Source of the DNA: Pseudomonas sp. W4I3
GTDB lineage: Bacteria > Pseudomonadota > Gammaproteobacteria > Pseudomonadales > Pseudomonadaceae
Length of the DNA stretch: 64,000 nt
Assembly (NCBI RefSeq): GCF_030816195.1
Contig: NZ_JAUSXS010000001.1
Coordinates: 3,061,501-3,125,500 of the forward strand
Direction: 5' to 3'
Both the position numbers and the translations under genes were made by a program. Below are positions 1 through 9,354 of the stretch, piece by piece. Each line of letters begins with the position of its first letter. Within the stretch, counting starts at the first letter, position 1. The notes beneath the pieces are model-generated. The model worked only from the letters and a program-made list of their open reading frames with translations, was not told the DNA's origin and made no database searches.

Positions 1-1
1 A

Positions 2-118
2 GTGTTTGGCGAATACTTCACCCCGGAACACGCCCCGGCGCGTGCGTGCGTGCAGGCCAACATGATGGTCGATTGCAAGGTTGAGATCGATTGCGTGGCT
101 TACAAGAAAAAGGGCTAA
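2..118 (+). CDS. RidA/YjgF-family deaminase, 3' end only
   Basis: Partial gene: the window opens inside it and only the last 38 codons plus TAA are seen. The tail contains PARACVQ followed by a DCKVEID strand, which matches the C-terminal signature of RidA (YjgF/YER057c/UK114) proteins; the Arg in PAR corresponds to the substrate-binding arginine of that family. RidA proteins are small trimeric enzymes that hydrolyse reactive enamine/imine intermediates released by PLP enzymes. The PLP-dependent gene just downstream fits that partnership (inference). Same strand as the following IclR, aldolase-type and kinase genes but separated from them by a REP pair. Confidence 0.75.
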   Translation: MFGEYFTPEHAPARACVQANMMVDCKVEIDCVAYKKKG

Positions 119-151
119 ATTGCCCGGATCTTGAGCACGCTGTAGATCAAT

Positions 152-239
152 GTGGGAGGGGGCTTGCCCCCGATAGCGGTGTATAAGTAACAGATGTGTC
201 CACTGGCACACCGCCATCGGGAGCAAGCCCCCTCCCACA
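152..239. repeat. REP pair (REPIN-like)
   Basis: Two copies of the Pseudomonas REP palindrome in inverted orientation: GTGGGAGGGGGCTTGCCCCC near 153-172 and its complement at about 218-238. Each folds as a G-rich/C-rich hairpin. The pair sits between the RidA-type stop and the IclR start, so it may also act as a transcript end. Confidence 0.85.
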
Positions 240-286
240 AGTGATCTCTGCCACACCCTAGCACTTTGACGGGACTTGACACTGCC

Positions 287-1051
287 ATGACCGAAGACAC
301 CATCAAACGCCGCGCCAAAGGCCTGGACCGTGCGTTCGATATCCTCGATTTTCTCAAGGAAATCGGCCAGCCGCTGCGCCCGAATGATATCGCCAGTGGC
401 ATCGGCAGCCCCAAGTCCACGGTCTACGAACTGGTCGCCTCGCTGCTCGAGCGCCGTATCCTGGAAACCGTGGGCAAGGACGGCCACGTCTACCTCGGAC
501 GCCAGCTGTATTTCCTCGGCCAGGCGCACCTGCGTCACTTCGACCTGACCCGCGAGGCCGACCACGCCTTGCAGGAAATCGTCAGCCAGACCCACGAAAC
601 CGCGCAGATGTGCCTGCTCAACGGGCGCAAATACACGGTGGCGCTGATGCGCGAAGGCGAGCGGCATTTCCGCATTTCCTCGGACATCGGCGAAAACGCG
701 CCAATCCCCTGGACCGCCTCCGGGCGCCTGTTGCTCGGGCATTTGAGCGACCGGCAAATCACCGACCTGATCGACCCCGACGATTTCATCCTGCCCGATG
801 GCCAGCGCCTGCCGCTGGAAACCTTTCTGGCACAGATCCGCCAGGCCACCCTCGACGGGTTCTTTTCCTTCGACAGCGTGGCCGACACCTTCACCCATTG
901 CTTTGCTGCCCCGGTGCGCGACGCGCAGGGCGTCAGCATTGCGACGCTGTGCATCGTTGCCCCGCGGGCCGATGCGAGCAAAAACTATAACGACTATCGC
1001 CGGGTGCTGATCGACAGCGCCAACAACCTGGCCCGGCGTATCAACGAATAG
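287..1051 (+). CDS. IclR-family transcriptional regulator
   Basis: 254 residues from ATG 287. A TTG at 266 would add seven residues, but the ATG begins the conserved region. The N-terminal winged helix-turn-helix (about residues 10-75) contains the AFDILDFL and SPKSTVYELVASLLERRIL segments of IclR HTH domains. The rest (about 85-250) is the GAF-like effector domain, with a typical TASGRLLLGHLS stretch. It lies 9 bp upstream of the aldolase-type gene and is probably its local regulator, responding to a substrate or intermediate of that pathway. The inducer cannot be told from sequence. Confidence 0.88.
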   Translation: MTEDTIKRRAKGLDRAFDILDFLKEIGQPLRPNDIASGIGSPKSTVYELVASLLERRILETVGKDGHVYLGRQLYFLGQAHLRHFDLTREADHALQEIVSQTHETAQMCLLNGRKYTVALMREGERHFRISSDIGENAPIPWTASGRLLLGHLSDRQITDLIDPDDFILPDGQRLPLETFLAQIRQATLDGFFSFDSVADTFTHCFAAPVRDAQGVSIATLCIVAPRADASKNYNDYRRVLIDSANNLARRINE

Positions 1052-1060
1052 GAATTTTCC

Positions 1061-2270
1061 ATGTCTGCCTTCAATGCCGTTGAAAAAGGCGCCGCTGCGG
1101 TTGGCGCTCATCTGGTCCGCGACGTCAGCCTGCCGGCCCTGGTGCTGCACCGCGAAGCCCTGGAACACAACATCCGCTGGATGCAGGCGTTCGTCAGCGA
1201 CAGCGGCGCGCAGTTGGCGCCCCACGGCAAGACCAGCATGATGCCGGCGTTGTTCCAGCGTCAGCTCACCCAGGGCGCCTGGGGCATCACCCTGGCCACC
1301 GCGGTGCAGACCCGCGCCGCCTACGCCGGTGGGGTGCGCCGTGTGCTGATGGCCAACCAACTGGTGGGCGCGCCGAACATGGCGCTGATCGCCGACCTGC
1401 TGGTCGACCCGGATTTCGATTTTCACTGCATGGTCGACCACCCGGACAACGTCGCCGACCTGGCGCCTGTTCTTCGCTGCCCGTGGCCTGCGTCTGAACG
1501 TGATGATCGAGTACGGCGTGGTCGGCGGTCGTTGTGGCTGTCGCAGTGAGCAAGAGGTACGCGAGCTGGCAGAAGCGATCAAGGCCCAGCCGGCCCTGGC
1601 CCTTACCGGTATCGAAGGCTACGAAGGCGTGATCCACGGCGATCAGGCGATCAGCGGCATTCGTGCGTTCGCGGCCAGCCTGGTGCGCCTGGCGGTGGAC
1701 CTGCAAGACCAGGCTTATTTCGACCTGCCCAAGCCGATCGTGACCGCCTCCGGTTCGGCCTGGTATGACCTGATCGCCGAGTCGTTCGAGGCGCAGAATG
1801 CCGCCGGTCGCTTCCTCAGCGTGTTGCGCCCCGGCAGCTACGTGGCCCACGACCATGGCATCTATAAAGAGGCGCAATGTTGCGTGCTCGACCGTCGCAG
1901 CGACCTCCAAGAAGGCTTGCGCCCGGCCCTGGAAGTCTGGGCCCATGTGCAATCGATGCCTGAACCGGGCTTTGCGGTGATCGCCCTGGGCAAGCGCGAC
2001 GTGGCCTACGACGCCGGCTTGCCGGTGCCACTCAAGCGCTACAGGGCCGGCGTGGTGCCGGCCGAAGGCGATGATGTCAGCGCGTGCAAGGTCACTGCGG
2101 TAATGGACCAGCATGCGTTCATGAGCGTGGCGCCGGGGGTTGAACTGCGCATCGGTGACATCATTTCGTTCGGCACCTCGCACCCGTGCCTGACCTTCGA
2201 CAAGTGGCAGGTGGGGTGCCTGGTGGATGAACAATTGCAGGTGATCGAGTCCCTGCGTACCTGCTTCTAG
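1061..2270 (+). pseudogene. D-threonine aldolase/amino-acid deaminase-type PLP enzyme, frameshifted
   Basis: Two reading frames together encode one protein of the DSD1/D-threonine aldolase family (alanine-racemase-like fold). The first (from ATG 1061) carries the PLP-lysine region LAPHGKTSMM (Lys57). The second ends with the metal-site-like TSHPCLTFDKW. They join near 1466: frame one reads into ADLAPVLRC, but removing one C of the CC at 1466-1467 gives ADLALFFAARGLRLN followed directly by VMIEYGVVGGRCGC, the expected family sequence. A one-base insertion therefore truncates the protein after about 135 native residues. Members cleave or deaminate D-beta-hydroxy amino acids using PLP. It is translationally close to the IclR gene (9 bp), with the kinase downstream across a REP pair. 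It could be a real lesion or a sequence error. Confidence 0.8.
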
Positions 2271-2283
2271 ATCGAGTCGCGCT

Positions 2284-2348
2284 ATCGGGGGCAAGCCCCC
2301 TCCCACATTTGGCATGCATTCCCCTGTGGGAGGGGGCTTGCTCCCGAT
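2284..2348. repeat. REP pair
   Basis: Inverted pair of REP palindromes (ATCGGGGGCAAGCCCCCTCC at 2284-2303 and the complementary GGGAGGGGGCTTGCTCCCGA at about 2328-2347) separated by about 25 bp, filling the gap between the aldolase-type gene and the kinase. Confidence 0.85.
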
Positions 2349-2378
2349 GAGTCCATCAGCCCCACCGAGACAGCAGCC

Positions 2379-3293
2379 ATGAACACCCAACCCCGCATCG
2401 CCCTCATCGGCGAATGCATGATCGAACTGCAACACCGCGCCGATGGCAGCCTGCACCAGAGCTTCGGCGGCGATACCCTGAATACGGCCGTGTACCTGCG
2501 CCGCGAGCTGGGCGACGTCGGCACCGTCGACTATGTCACGGCTTTGGGCGATGACAGTTTCAGCGATGCCATGTGCCAACAGTGGGCCGACGAAGGCCTG
2601 GGACTGGGCATGGTGCAACGTTTGCCCGGACGCCTGCCGGGTTTGTACTGCATTCAGACCGACGCCAACGGCGAGCGCAAATTTCTCTATTGGCGCAACG
2701 AAGCCGCCGTGCGCGACTGTTTCACCACGCCGGCTGCCGAGCCGATCCTGGCCGCTTTGCCGGGCTATGACCTGGTGTATTTCAGCGGTATTACCCTGGC
2801 GGTACTGGGCGAAATCGGTCGCGAGCGCTTGCTGCAAACCCTGGTGCAGACCCGCCTGCGCGGCGGTAAAGTGGTGTTTGACAATAATTACCGGCCGCGG
2901 CTGTGGGCTAGTGTAAGGGCGGCGCGGGCGGCCTATCACAAGGTGTTGGCCGCGGTGGATATCGCCTTGCTCACCGAAGATGACGAGCGCGCATTGTTTG
3001 GCTATGAAGACAGCGAGCAGGTGTTTGCGGCGTACCCGCAGATCGAAGAAGTAGTGCTCAAGCGAGGCGCGGATGCGTGCTTGATTCGCTGCGCCGGCGA
3101 GCGCTTCGCCGTGCCGGCGTTAAAGGTGGAGAAGGTGGTGGACACCACAGCGGCAGGGGATTCGTTCAGTGCGGCGTATTTGGCCAATCGACTCAAGGGT
3201 GGCTCGCCAACGCGTGCGGCCAGCGCGGGGCACCAATTGGCGAGCCAAGTCATTCAGGCACCGGGCGCACTGTTACCCCGCACCGTGGAATAA
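2379..3293 (+). CDS. kdgK: PfkB-family sugar kinase, 2-dehydro-3-deoxygluconokinase-like
   Basis: 304 residues of the ribokinase/PfkB fold. It starts with RIALIGECMIEL and has the FGGDTLNTAVYL glycine motif near residues 29-40. The C-terminal PfkB signature DTTAAGDSFSAAY lies near residues 253-265, with the catalytic Asp in AGDS. Overall it most resembles KdgK, which phosphorylates 2-keto-3-deoxygluconate with ATP in the Entner-Doudoroff branch. Neighbouring PLP and IclR genes suggest a linked catabolic unit in which the true substrate may be a related keto-deoxy acid. Family is firm; substrate is inferred. Confidence 0.82.
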   Translation: MNTQPRIALIGECMIELQHRADGSLHQSFGGDTLNTAVYLRRELGDVGTVDYVTALGDDSFSDAMCQQWADEGLGLGMVQRLPGRLPGLYCIQTDANGERKFLYWRNEAAVRDCFTTPAAEPILAALPGYDLVYFSGITLAVLGEIGRERLLQTLVQTRLRGGKVVFDNNYRPRLWASVRAARAAYHKVLAAVDIALLTEDDERALFGYEDSEQVFAAYPQIEEVVLKRGADACLIRCAGERFAVPALKVEKVVDTTAAGDSFSAAYLANRLKGGSPTRAASAGHQLASQVIQAPGALLPRTVE

Positions 3294-3359
3294 GCCATCG
3301 AGCGGGTCGTTAGTTTGCTTCCAGGACCAGAACGCCAAGAAATACTGGGTGTTCACCCG

Positions 3360-4550
3360 TTAGTCGACATTCCAGGACTGTGCAGCACCAATTTCTACAC
3401 CGGCTCTTTGGAAGAACGGGCAGTAATGTTCCGACACCAAGAGTACCTTCGCGACGTAATCGTTATCGAACACGACATTTTTTATGAGATTTTCGGCTTG
3501 CAGTCCAAATAGCACTTCATAGTAATCTGGCCTTTCGCGACTCAAGACATCGTTGAATAACTGTGGGCTGGTCAAGCTGAAAAACTCTTCTGCATACGTG
3601 TCATGCTCAGTGGCCGTAGGGTTGCGAATTTTTGGCGTCAGGAAAAAATCTTTCTTATTGTCAAGACGCGTGGCCATTTCCTCCACGACTTTTGTTAATA
3701 CGGGGTTATCGGGATGGCTGGCGAATATGCTGTTGTTGTAACCCGAAAATTTTGCCGGTTCATATTCAATCACCGGCCCCAGTAATACATCGTTTGGCGC
3801 TGCGCGGAAGTCCATGCCTGCTATGCTGTTTACGAAGTGATCGTCCATGTCCATGTAAATGCCACCGTAATGGTTGACCAAGTGATAGCGAAGCATGTCG
3901 GCGGCCGCTGCATAGTTATGCCCAGCGCCGTTCAGTGCATGTGTGTAGTGTGGATAAATCGGGCCGCTTTTGAAGCGTTCGAAAAAATCCATCTCACGTA
4001 AGTTTGAAATGATCAGCGAAGGTCTTATGTGTTTGAGTTTTTCCTGGAGGGTAGTAAACAATTCATCACTGATGTCCGTATGCAAGGTTGTGATATGGCC
4101 TTCGCTGCGAGCGATGTTAGTAGTGATGTTGGCGATGAGGTCGTCGTCGGGCAGTGACGGGCCTACCCAGATATGGTGAATGCTTTTAGGAATGGGTTGA
4201 GCATGTGTGGGCACCACTGGCAGCTTAGGGAATTCAAACGTGATGAACTCGCGGGGTGCCGGTATCGTATCCTTGACCACGTTCCACTCAGCCAGCGTGC
4301 CGCTCTTCCAGTATCCGTTGGCTGCGCACCATGCAACATGGGTTTGTGCGAGACCCCATTCAGCGGGTCGCCATAACCGATGTTGAACGTCATAAAGAAC
4401 GGGCATCACATAACCGGCGCCCGTGGGTACGAGCCCTAATCTTATGTGATCAACCTTTGGAATGCTGACCGTGTGAACAGGCGCATAGGGTTGCAGAGGC
4501 CCCACGGGGCGGGTGCAAAATTGAGCAGCGCTTAGCATACAATCATCCAT
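3360..4550 (-). CDS. DXD glycosyltransferase effector (TcdA/TcdB catalytic-domain-like)
   Basis: 396 residues. The catalytic core begins at IPKSIHHIWVG (about 120-130), the usual opening of the Gly_transf_sug/TcdA-TcdB glycosyltransferase fold. It continues to AAADMLRYHLVNHYGGIYMDMD (about 215-236), where Asp234-Met-Asp236 is the metal/UDP-sugar-binding DXD motif. Large clostridial toxins use this domain to glucosylate host GTPases. The ATG overlaps the end of the upstream 1563-residue gene by 19 bp and has no good Shine-Dalgarno (it follows an A6 run). Translation is therefore by coupling or by a -1 frameshift that would fuse it to the upstream protein. The region is visibly AT-richer than its neighbours, suggesting transfer. 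Target and sugar donor are unknown. Confidence 0.72.
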   Translation of the reverse strand: MDDCMLSAAQFCTRPVGPLQPYAPVHTVSIPKVDHIRLGLVPTGAGYVMPVLYDVQHRLWRPAEWGLAQTHVAWCAANGYWKSGTLAEWNVVKDTIPAPREFITFEFPKLPVVPTHAQPIPKSIHHIWVGPSLPDDDLIANITTNIARSEGHITTLHTDISDELFTTLQEKLKHIRPSLIISNLREMDFFERFKSGPIYPHYTHALNGAGHNYAAAADMLRYHLVNHYGGIYMDMDDHFVNSIAGMDFRAAPNDVLLGPVIEYEPAKFSGYNNSIFASHPDNPVLTKVVEEMATRLDNKKDFFLTPKIRNPTATEHDTYAEEFFSLTSPQLFNDVLSRERPDYYEVLFGLQAENLIKNVVFDNDYVAKVLLVSEHYCPFFQRAGVEIGAAQSWNVD

Positions 4551-7500
4551 TTTTTCGTGGGGGCGTCGAACCTGACAAAGGGGCCGTCAATGTCCTCTTT
4601 GCGAATATGATAAAACTCTTCTTTAGGGCGTTTTCTAACTTCGTAGATATTGTTTTGCAAACGTATATATTCTCTGCCCTCCTTGATGAATATTTCATTT
4701 CTGAACACGGCGTCTGACAGGTCTATCCCCGACGTATACAGCCTTCGTTGCAATTGAACATTCAATTGATTAGGCCCGAATGCCGACGCCCCTTTAAAAA
4801 AGCGGATGTTGTCACTGGTCAGGATTTTATTGAGTGAATTCAATGGCGTTGGAGGGCGCCAGAGGTGTTGAAGCGGCGGTAAGTGACTGAGTTTCACAAG
4901 GGTTGAGAGGTGCGCCGTACCCCCCAGTTCTTGCCTCACAAATCGGAGCAGAAACGAAGCTGCCAGCACGCCTTTATGCCCTCCTTGAAACAGCAGTTTG
5001 AGTGCTCCCAGTGGATTGGCGGACTCGGCAGCGTGAAGAAAGGCGCGAGGAAGGGCCGATTGCAGTGGCTTGATGACTTTGGCTGCTGCCAATGCTGCTG
5101 TTGAAAGGCTCAACGATCTGGCCGTAATGAGAACACGGCCCAATTGTGTGGATACGCGCAAGGCCTTAATCGCGACGCCAGCAAAAGGAAGCAATAGGCT
5201 CAGCGCCTCTACCGCGCTGAAAATAATGGTGCCGGCTGTTAGCTTTCCCGACACGATATCCTGATACAACGCGTACCCAGGGAAAACGAAGCGCGCTTTG
5301 GTCACGGCTTGTTCATAAAGACGTTCCTTGTGACGTTCATAAGGTGTCGGGCTGCGCAAGGTGGGATAGGCGAGGTCAACGATTTTACTGAACACCGAAT
5401 CGACCATTTTCTGGCAGGTGAACTTGATTTTTTCGTCTCTGGACATGCCCTGTGTTTGGCGGCGGACGGTATAAAAACTGACGGTCAACTTGGGCGCGCT
5501 GAACGTGTCATCACGCTGGCCCCTGAGGTAACTACCCTCGTTCAACGGGCCGACGTTGAGATAGGGCGACTCGTGCCAGAGTTCATCGCGTGAATCGGGG
5601 GAGAACTGAATATTGATCCGGGTGGCGGTTTTTCCTGTTAGTCGAAGGGGGCTAACGGTGCCAGAGGGGCAGAAAATTTCGTAAGCATATTGCACGTCAT
5701 CGCTTTCTTTATATAAGGCAATCAAGCCGAAATTGCCGACTTCCCAGTTATGTTTGTCATCTTCGAAGGCAACGGTGATAAATTTATACGCGTCGAGTAT
5801 TCGCCTTCGATCACTGCTGGGTAAGGCGTGCATGCTCAGGCACATGCGCGAAACCATACCGGCGAGAAACTCGCGCTTGTAGGTGTTGAACCGGTTGTCG
5901 AACAGTGTCTGGATGGAACAACCACGGTAGAGCGAAGGGCCCAGGCCTATTTCCTCTTCGGTGAAAGACTGACCGAACGTACAAGACATGTACTTTTGCA
6001 GAGCGGTCATTTTCATGGCCCTGCCTATACCGATATCCGCAACGCTTGAGGGGTGGGTGTGGAAGTATTTCTTTAATTCAGCCTCAGTAAACGGTGTGAC
6101 GTGCTCAGGGTCTTTGTCGGGAAACGATTGTTTAAAGTATGTCGCTGCGATTTCTTTACGTTGTGGGGGTATTTGAGCCAGTTGGGTAAAGGCCTGCGCC
6201 TCGAGATTCTGTTGCTGTTTTATATAGGCTGCGGCCTTAAGGCTGTCATCGTGCAGTGCGTGCGCGATATCCGTTTGCGGGATAACGCCCTGGCACATGG
6301 CAAAATGCAAGGTCGGCAGTTGCTTCAACAATGCGATCGCTATTTTTTTATTTTCACTTAACCCACTGTATTGGAAGTCCGCGTAATACGTAGCGATCTC
6401 TTCATAGGTTTTGCCCAGGGCGGAGCACGGTTGCACGGCCTCCAGGCACCCCACCGCATGGCGTAAGTGAACGCCCTCAAGCGCCTGTCCATACAATATC
6501 GAGCCCTGCACACCTTCGATCAATAGCTCCGGCACATAACGCGCGCTGAGCAGGATAAAAGCCAGGCGCAGGCTCGCGGGCTCTTTGCTGTGCGCAAATG
6601 TGCGCTGGAGGTGTTCTTTCAGCGCTCGTCGTACCTGGCCAACAGGCGCCTCACCCAGGCTCACGCTGTTGAGGTTCAGCCCGCCGATGTAACCAGGTCT
6701 TTGCTCCGTCGGGGGGTACAGATAGTCAGTGATAACCGACACGGCAAGTGCCCGTCGTGCCGTCGGCTGATCCTTGCGGATGGAACCGGATGCGGCGTCC
6801 GCCAGGACTTTTCCCAGTGCATGGAGATTGGGCAGGTCCAGTAAAAGTTCGTGGAACAGCGCATCGCTTCGTTTGTAGTGGCTTGGGCGTAATTGAGCGG
6901 ACTCGTCCTCCGCCAGCAAGGTCAGGTTCAGGTACTCGCCCAGCTTTTTCAGATTGGGACGGCTGGTCCCCCCTCCGATTTCACGGTGCAGGTTATCAAC
7001 CAGTGCCGGCGATTGCGCTTGGGCGGCGCCCAGTTCTTCGGCTGAATAATACGGATAGATCAGTTCAGACGGCGGCGGCTTGGTTCCCAGTAGCGCCAAG
7101 CAGGCGCTGTCGACCAGTGGTTTGGCACGCGCACTGGTCAAGCTGCGACTGTGCGCCTGCAACAGATAATAGTATTTGTATCTGTAACTGTCGGGGGTTT
7201 GCCATTCAAAGGGCACGCGTTGGAGACGGTGCGCCATGATCTTGTGCAGTACTTGTGCGCTGAACTGCGCGGTGACTGGCATTTCCGGCGGGAAATACGC
7301 GACGACATGGCGCAAAGTGTTTTTGACCGCCTCGACGATGCTTGCAGTCGTCAGCGCCTGCAGCGCAAACCGGCGATAACTTTCGTCAGTGAGTGTCGGG
7401 CTGTCGAGTGCTGGCAAGGTCAGTGCTGGGGGGCTCAGATGGGCGCTGGAAAGTGCTTCTTGAAGGGGGCTGGTGGCGAATGCCCAGGCATGGGAAAGCG

Positions 7501-9223
7501 TGTGGTCGGGCAGGTTCTTGATAACGGATGAATGCCGAAGACTTTGCAGTCGAGCGTGTTTTTCGCCCATCCCAAAGTTAAGGTTTTCGTCAAGGAAGTG
7601 ACTGAATTGGTCGAGCCCTTTGGGTAGGTGGGTCACTTGAGCATGCGTAAAGTCCAGCGCGATATTTGACCGCTGCTGGGAGAGCAAGCCTTCAATCAGT
7701 GATGTGATGATGTCGGCGGTGACTTCGTTTTTTTTGACGTACAACTGCGTTGGGTGTGTGGCGTAAATAGCGATGATGGTCATCGCATCAGCTTTGCTCA
7801 CGTGCTGGAACAACAGATGGCGGCTGTCGGTATCAGCCAGCCTTGCCAACAGATGCTCTGCGTAGGCTTCCCAGTGTTCGAATACATTGATGCCCAACCC
7901 CAGTTCATAAGTGACGATTGAACGCTGTGAGGAAGGCGGGAGTTCTGTGGTTTCTATTAAGAAGCCACCACCATTGATCGGGAACTCGCGCGAGGTAGCA
8001 ATATCGACGAACGCACACCTGTAGGTCTTGACCGACGCACCGTTGTTTCGAAGATTCAGCTCGGCACTTGTTCGGTGGCTAAGTACCGCATTGATTACGG
8101 CGTGGGATGTGGCGTCGAGGGTGGTATCCGCCACCCGCAGGCGTGCTTCTGTTTCCAGATAGTGTCGAACTTGATCGGCCCATATTTTTTTTGCACCGCT
8201 GTCCGCTGAGGGGGCTCGCCAATAGCGTTCCAGGTCTGCCTGGTAAAGAGGTAGAAGCCTGTCAATGCGCTCAAGGAATTGATCAAGTGCCGACAGCGGC
8301 ACGGGAAGAAGTGAGTGTCGGCGGGCATGGTGGTAGCTAATCGCAGTGGGCTTTAGCACATCGTCTCGGCTGACGTGTGCGGCCTCGTTATCATTGCGGT
8401 TTGCGCGGTCTTCAAAAAGCGTGAGTTTTAATGATGTCCAATGCTGGTGCGGCTTTTCCCCTGTGGTCAGGTAGTCTTTGAGCAGCACGGCGACAGTGTG
8501 TTCATAGGTGAGGACGGCAGCGGGTGGATGAGTCTGGTTGTCCTCGACTGGGCTGTCCGTGTAGCCATGCACCGTGACTCCGTAGATGGGAGCAAGCGTG
8601 GAGGTCGGCATGGCGTTGTCAATAAATCGGGTGATTTCTTGATGTAGGCGCTCAGAAAAACGCGTTTGATTCTTCAGAATGTCCAGGGGGTCGTTGCTGC
8701 TTAGCCCCAGTGCGTTGAATTCGAGCTTTTGAAAGGCGCGAAGTTGGCAGACATCAAGAACATTCGCTATCAGCCGGATGACGTTATTGTCCAGAGGATA
8801 GCGATCATGTTTTAGCGCGTCGTTGTTCGCAAAAGCGTTTTTAAACTGTTGCCGAGCGGCGGGGTCCAGCACAACAGCCGGGTAACTCAGCGTGGGCAGT
8901 TCGGCGCGCCAGATCGCCGATGAGAGCTTATAGAGAAACGCCAAGGCCAACGTAAACGATAGGTTTTCCGTGGGTATACCGGCAGCCAAGGCGAGTCTGT
9001 TTCGAACCGCCGGAAACCTGCAAAGGGCCGGTAAAAACGCCTCATTGCCCCAGTCCACATCGTTGTAAAAACGGTTGGCGTTCAACGCCTCGACCGTGGG
9101 AGCGTCGAGCACCTGGTTGAACACTTGGCGAGCTTGATCGCTGGGTAATTCGGCTGCTTCGAGCACTCTGAGGTTATACAGGGCGTTCGCAATACTCAGT
9201 TGCTGGATAACTTCTTGTTCCAT
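4532..9223 (-). CDS. Large toxin-like protein, dermonecrotic-toxin (ToxA_N/DUF6543) type
   Basis: 1563 residues, ATG 9223. The long, mostly helical N-terminal part has no motif I can name with certainty. Overall style resembles the very large Pseudomonas proteins annotated as dermonecrotic-toxin-domain (ToxA_N/DUF6543) proteins. From about residue 1250 there is a basic/helical segment with a hydrophobic stretch near 1330-1354 (AGTIIFSAVEALSLLLPFAG) and another near 1417-1430, plausible for membrane insertion during effector delivery. It ends KKWMIVC inside the start of the glycosyltransferase frame. Such proteins usually end in a variable effector domain; here that domain is in the next frame. 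No signal peptide is evident, so the export route is unclear. Functional inference rests on architecture and the neighbouring glycosyltransferase. Confidence 0.65.
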   Translation of the reverse strand: MEQEVIQQLSIANALYNLRVLEAAELPSDQARQVFNQVLDAPTVEALNANRFYNDVDWGNEAFLPALCRFPAVRNRLALAAGIPTENLSFTLALAFLYKLSSAIWRAELPTLSYPAVVLDPAARQQFKNAFANNDALKHDRYPLDNNVIRLIANVLDVCQLRAFQKLEFNALGLSSNDPLDILKNQTRFSERLHQEITRFIDNAMPTSTLAPIYGVTVHGYTDSPVEDNQTHPPAAVLTYEHTVAVLLKDYLTTGEKPHQHWTSLKLTLFEDRANRNDNEAAHVSRDDVLKPTAISYHHARRHSLLPVPLSALDQFLERIDRLLPLYQADLERYWRAPSADSGAKKIWADQVRHYLETEARLRVADTTLDATSHAVINAVLSHRTSAELNLRNNGASVKTYRCAFVDIATSREFPINGGGFLIETTELPPSSQRSIVTYELGLGINVFEHWEAYAEHLLARLADTDSRHLLFQHVSKADAMTIIAIYATHPTQLYVKKNEVTADIITSLIEGLLSQQRSNIALDFTHAQVTHLPKGLDQFSHFLDENLNFGMGEKHARLQSLRHSSVIKNLPDHTLSHAWAFATSPLQEALSSAHLSPPALTLPALDSPTLTDESYRRFALQALTTASIVEAVKNTLRHVVAYFPPEMPVTAQFSAQVLHKIMAHRLQRVPFEWQTPDSYRYKYYYLLQAHSRSLTSARAKPLVDSACLALLGTKPPPSELIYPYYSAEELGAAQAQSPALVDNLHREIGGGTSRPNLKKLGEYLNLTLLAEDESAQLRPSHYKRSDALFHELLLDLPNLHALGKVLADAASGSIRKDQPTARRALAVSVITDYLYPPTEQRPGYIGGLNLNSVSLGEAPVGQVRRALKEHLQRTFAHSKEPASLRLAFILLSARYVPELLIEGVQGSILYGQALEGVHLRHAVGCLEAVQPCSALGKTYEEIATYYADFQYSGLSENKKIAIALLKQLPTLHFAMCQGVIPQTDIAHALHDDSLKAAAYIKQQQNLEAQAFTQLAQIPPQRKEIAATYFKQSFPDKDPEHVTPFTEAELKKYFHTHPSSVADIGIGRAMKMTALQKYMSCTFGQSFTEEEIGLGPSLYRGCSIQTLFDNRFNTYKREFLAGMVSRMCLSMHALPSSDRRRILDAYKFITVAFEDDKHNWEVGNFGLIALYKESDDVQYAYEIFCPSGTVSPLRLTGKTATRINIQFSPDSRDELWHESPYLNVGPLNEGSYLRGQRDDTFSAPKLTVSFYTVRRQTQGMSRDEKIKFTCQKMVDSVFSKIVDLAYPTLRSPTPYERHKERLYEQAVTKARFVFPGYALYQDIVSGKLTAGTIIFSAVEALSLLLPFAGVAIKALRVSTQLGRVLITARSLSLSTAALAAAKVIKPLQSALPRAFLHAAESANPLGALKLLFQGGHKGVLAASFLLRFVRQELGGTAHLSTLVKLSHLPPLQHLWRPPTPLNSLNKILTSDNIRFFKGASAFGPNQLNVQLQRRLYTSGIDLSDAVFRNEIFIKEGREYIRLQNNIYEVRKRPKEEFYHIRKEDIDGPFVRFDAPTKKWMIVC

Positions 9224-9354
9224 AAAGGCGTTCCATGGCCGTCGGTTGAGCGACCATCGTGACGTTTATGAATAGGCAAGGGGATTATCTATGTAGCGCT
9301 TGAAAGGGAAGGCGGGCGTAATGCCTTGTCCCTGCGGTACTGCTACTGGCTGGG

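Noticed and set aside
1287..2939. 550-codon open frame antisense to the aldolase-type and kinase genes
   Set aside because: Crosses two genes and a REP pair; no domain.
3294..3363. Open frame end reading FQDQNAKKYWVFTR after the kinase
   Set aside because: Looks protein-like and might be a remnant of a gene lost when the toxin island entered, but it is too short to identify and has no start of its own.
3360..9223. The glycosyltransferase and toxin genes as a T6SS or Rhs effector
   Set aside because: No PAAR, VgrG, Hcp or Rhs repeats are in the proteins, and no immunity gene is next to them; the T6SS cluster is 17 kb away. Linkage cannot be claimed.
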